A program made the position numbers and the translations under genes. Below the pieces are notes generated by a model. That model ran no database searches, was not told the DNA's origin, and saw only the letters and a program-made list of their open reading frames with translations. Shown here one piece after another: positions 5,372 to 5,731 of a stretch of DNA of 5,731 nucleotides; the first letter of the stretch is position 1; every line of letters starts with the position of its first letter. The stretch comes from CAWDLX01 sp046728155 (GTDB lineage Bacteria > Actinomycetota > Actinomycetes > Mycobacteriales > Micromonosporaceae). The stretch covers positions 1 to 5,731 of the forward strand of contig JBKPDY010000139.1 of assembly GCA_046728155.1 (NCBI GenBank), given 5' to 3'.

Positions 5372-5392
5372 GAGCGCCGGACTTCCGCGCTC
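5372..5392 (+). terminator. Terminator-like hairpin after the arsR unit
   Basis: GAGCGC (5372-5377) pairs with GCGCTC (5387-5392). GG/CC (5379-5380 with 5385-5386) extends the stem past one bulged C, closing an ACTT loop. It lies 47 bases after the DUF899 stop. There is no U-tract, which is common for actinobacterial terminators but leaves the call uncertain. Confidence 0.45.
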
Positions 5393-5524
5393 GATGACTC
5401 CAACCACTGTGACGTTCTCGCGGCCCGCGCCGGCCTGTACCCGTGCGACGACCATGGTGTCGTAGACGAGTGCGCATTCGCGCCCGGCCGCGGCTCCCAC
5501 AGGATCACGCCGTCGCCGCCAGCT

Positions 5525-5731
5525 TCATACCGGCCGACACGCCCGGAATATCAGCTGCTCAACCGGCACTGGCGGCTCGGGGCGCACCAGCCCGCCCGCA
5601 CCGTCCGCGACCGCGACCAGCGTCTCCCCATCCTCCCAATCCGCCGGTGCGATCGGAGGCACCCCAGCATCGACCACGCCGGCACAACACCCGCGTCTCT
5701 CAACACGGATCTCGTACCCGACGTCCTGCAC
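5525..5731 (-). CDS. 3' part of an unidentified protein (partial, runs out of window)
   Basis: A minus-strand frame is open from the window edge to TGA at 5525-5527, giving 68 residues that include PADWEDGETLVAVADGAGG and LVRPEPPVPVEQLIF. Third positions are mostly G or C (GTG, CAG, GAC, GTC, GGG, TAC, GAG, ATC…), supporting real coding. The first codon in the window is GTG, but the gene may well begin outside. I do not recognise the family. It has no Cys-rich or membrane segment beyond two adjacent Cys near the edge. It is convergent with the arsR-SRPBCC-DUF899 unit. After its stop, another minus frame shows protein-like sequence (GGDGVILWEPRPGANAHSS, about 5460-5516), so the true gene may continue past a frameshift. 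Confidence 0.45.
   Translation of the reverse strand: MQDVGYEIRVERRGCCAGVVDAGVPPIAPADWEDGETLVAVADGAGGLVRPEPPVPVEQLIFRACRPV

Noticed and set aside
1..5731. CRISPR array, tRNA or rRNA genes
   Set aside because: No regularly spaced direct repeats, tRNA cloverleaf with CCA-type acceptor, or rRNA-like conserved stretch was seen. The structure at 1405-1469 has three stems but lacks tRNA arm sizes and the conserved T-loop.

Overview
The window looks like chromosomal DNA from a high-GC Gram-positive bacterium (actinobacterium). Most genes are strongly GC-biased at third codon positions, Shine-Dalgarno sites are GGAGG-like, and two promoters appear leaderless with a TANNNT -10 box. The products are typical actinobacterial accessory proteins. 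The genus cannot be named from the sequence.

Layout. At 1-60 lies the probable 3' end of a plus-strand gene that starts outside the window. At 156-521 (+) is a small NTF2/SnoaL-like protein, convergent with a GNAT acetyltransferase at 568-1176 (-). Positions 1177-2465 hold no intact gene. They contain a frameshifted scrap resembling an IS110-family transposase (about 1757-1868, minus) and a striking three-stem palindromic structure at 1405-1469. At 2466-3431 (+) is the most interesting gene: a 321-aa protein with an N-terminal TIR domain (FISYSR motif, WxxxE catalytic motif) and a C-terminal region that resembles TY-Chap/YbjN-type chaperone-like domains. It is clearly lower in GC than its neighbours and is preceded by a leaderless-type promoter, so it is probably a horizontally acquired immunity or conflict effector. 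Positions 3432-3780 hold no gene, only two small inverted repeats.

At 3785-5324 (+) is a compact unit of arsR, an SRPBCC/AHSA1 gene and a DUF899 gene. A -35/-10 promoter with a perfect 12-bp palindrome between the two boxes drives a leaderless GTG-start ArsR repressor. The SRPBCC gene follows with an ATGA overlap, and the DUF899 thioredoxin-like gene follows with a strong Shine-Dalgarno. The DUF899 gene is broken by a frameshift and by an amber codon where the family normally has Trp. A terminator-like hairpin lies 47 bases after it. The last 207 bases hold the probable 3' part of a minus-strand gene that runs out of the window.

How the parts may work together. The ArsR protein probably represses its own three-gene unit through the palindrome. 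The TIR gene stands alone, with no sensor, ThsA-like partner or nuclease next to it in the window. It sits in gene-poor DNA with decayed mobile-element traces, which fits an accessory island.
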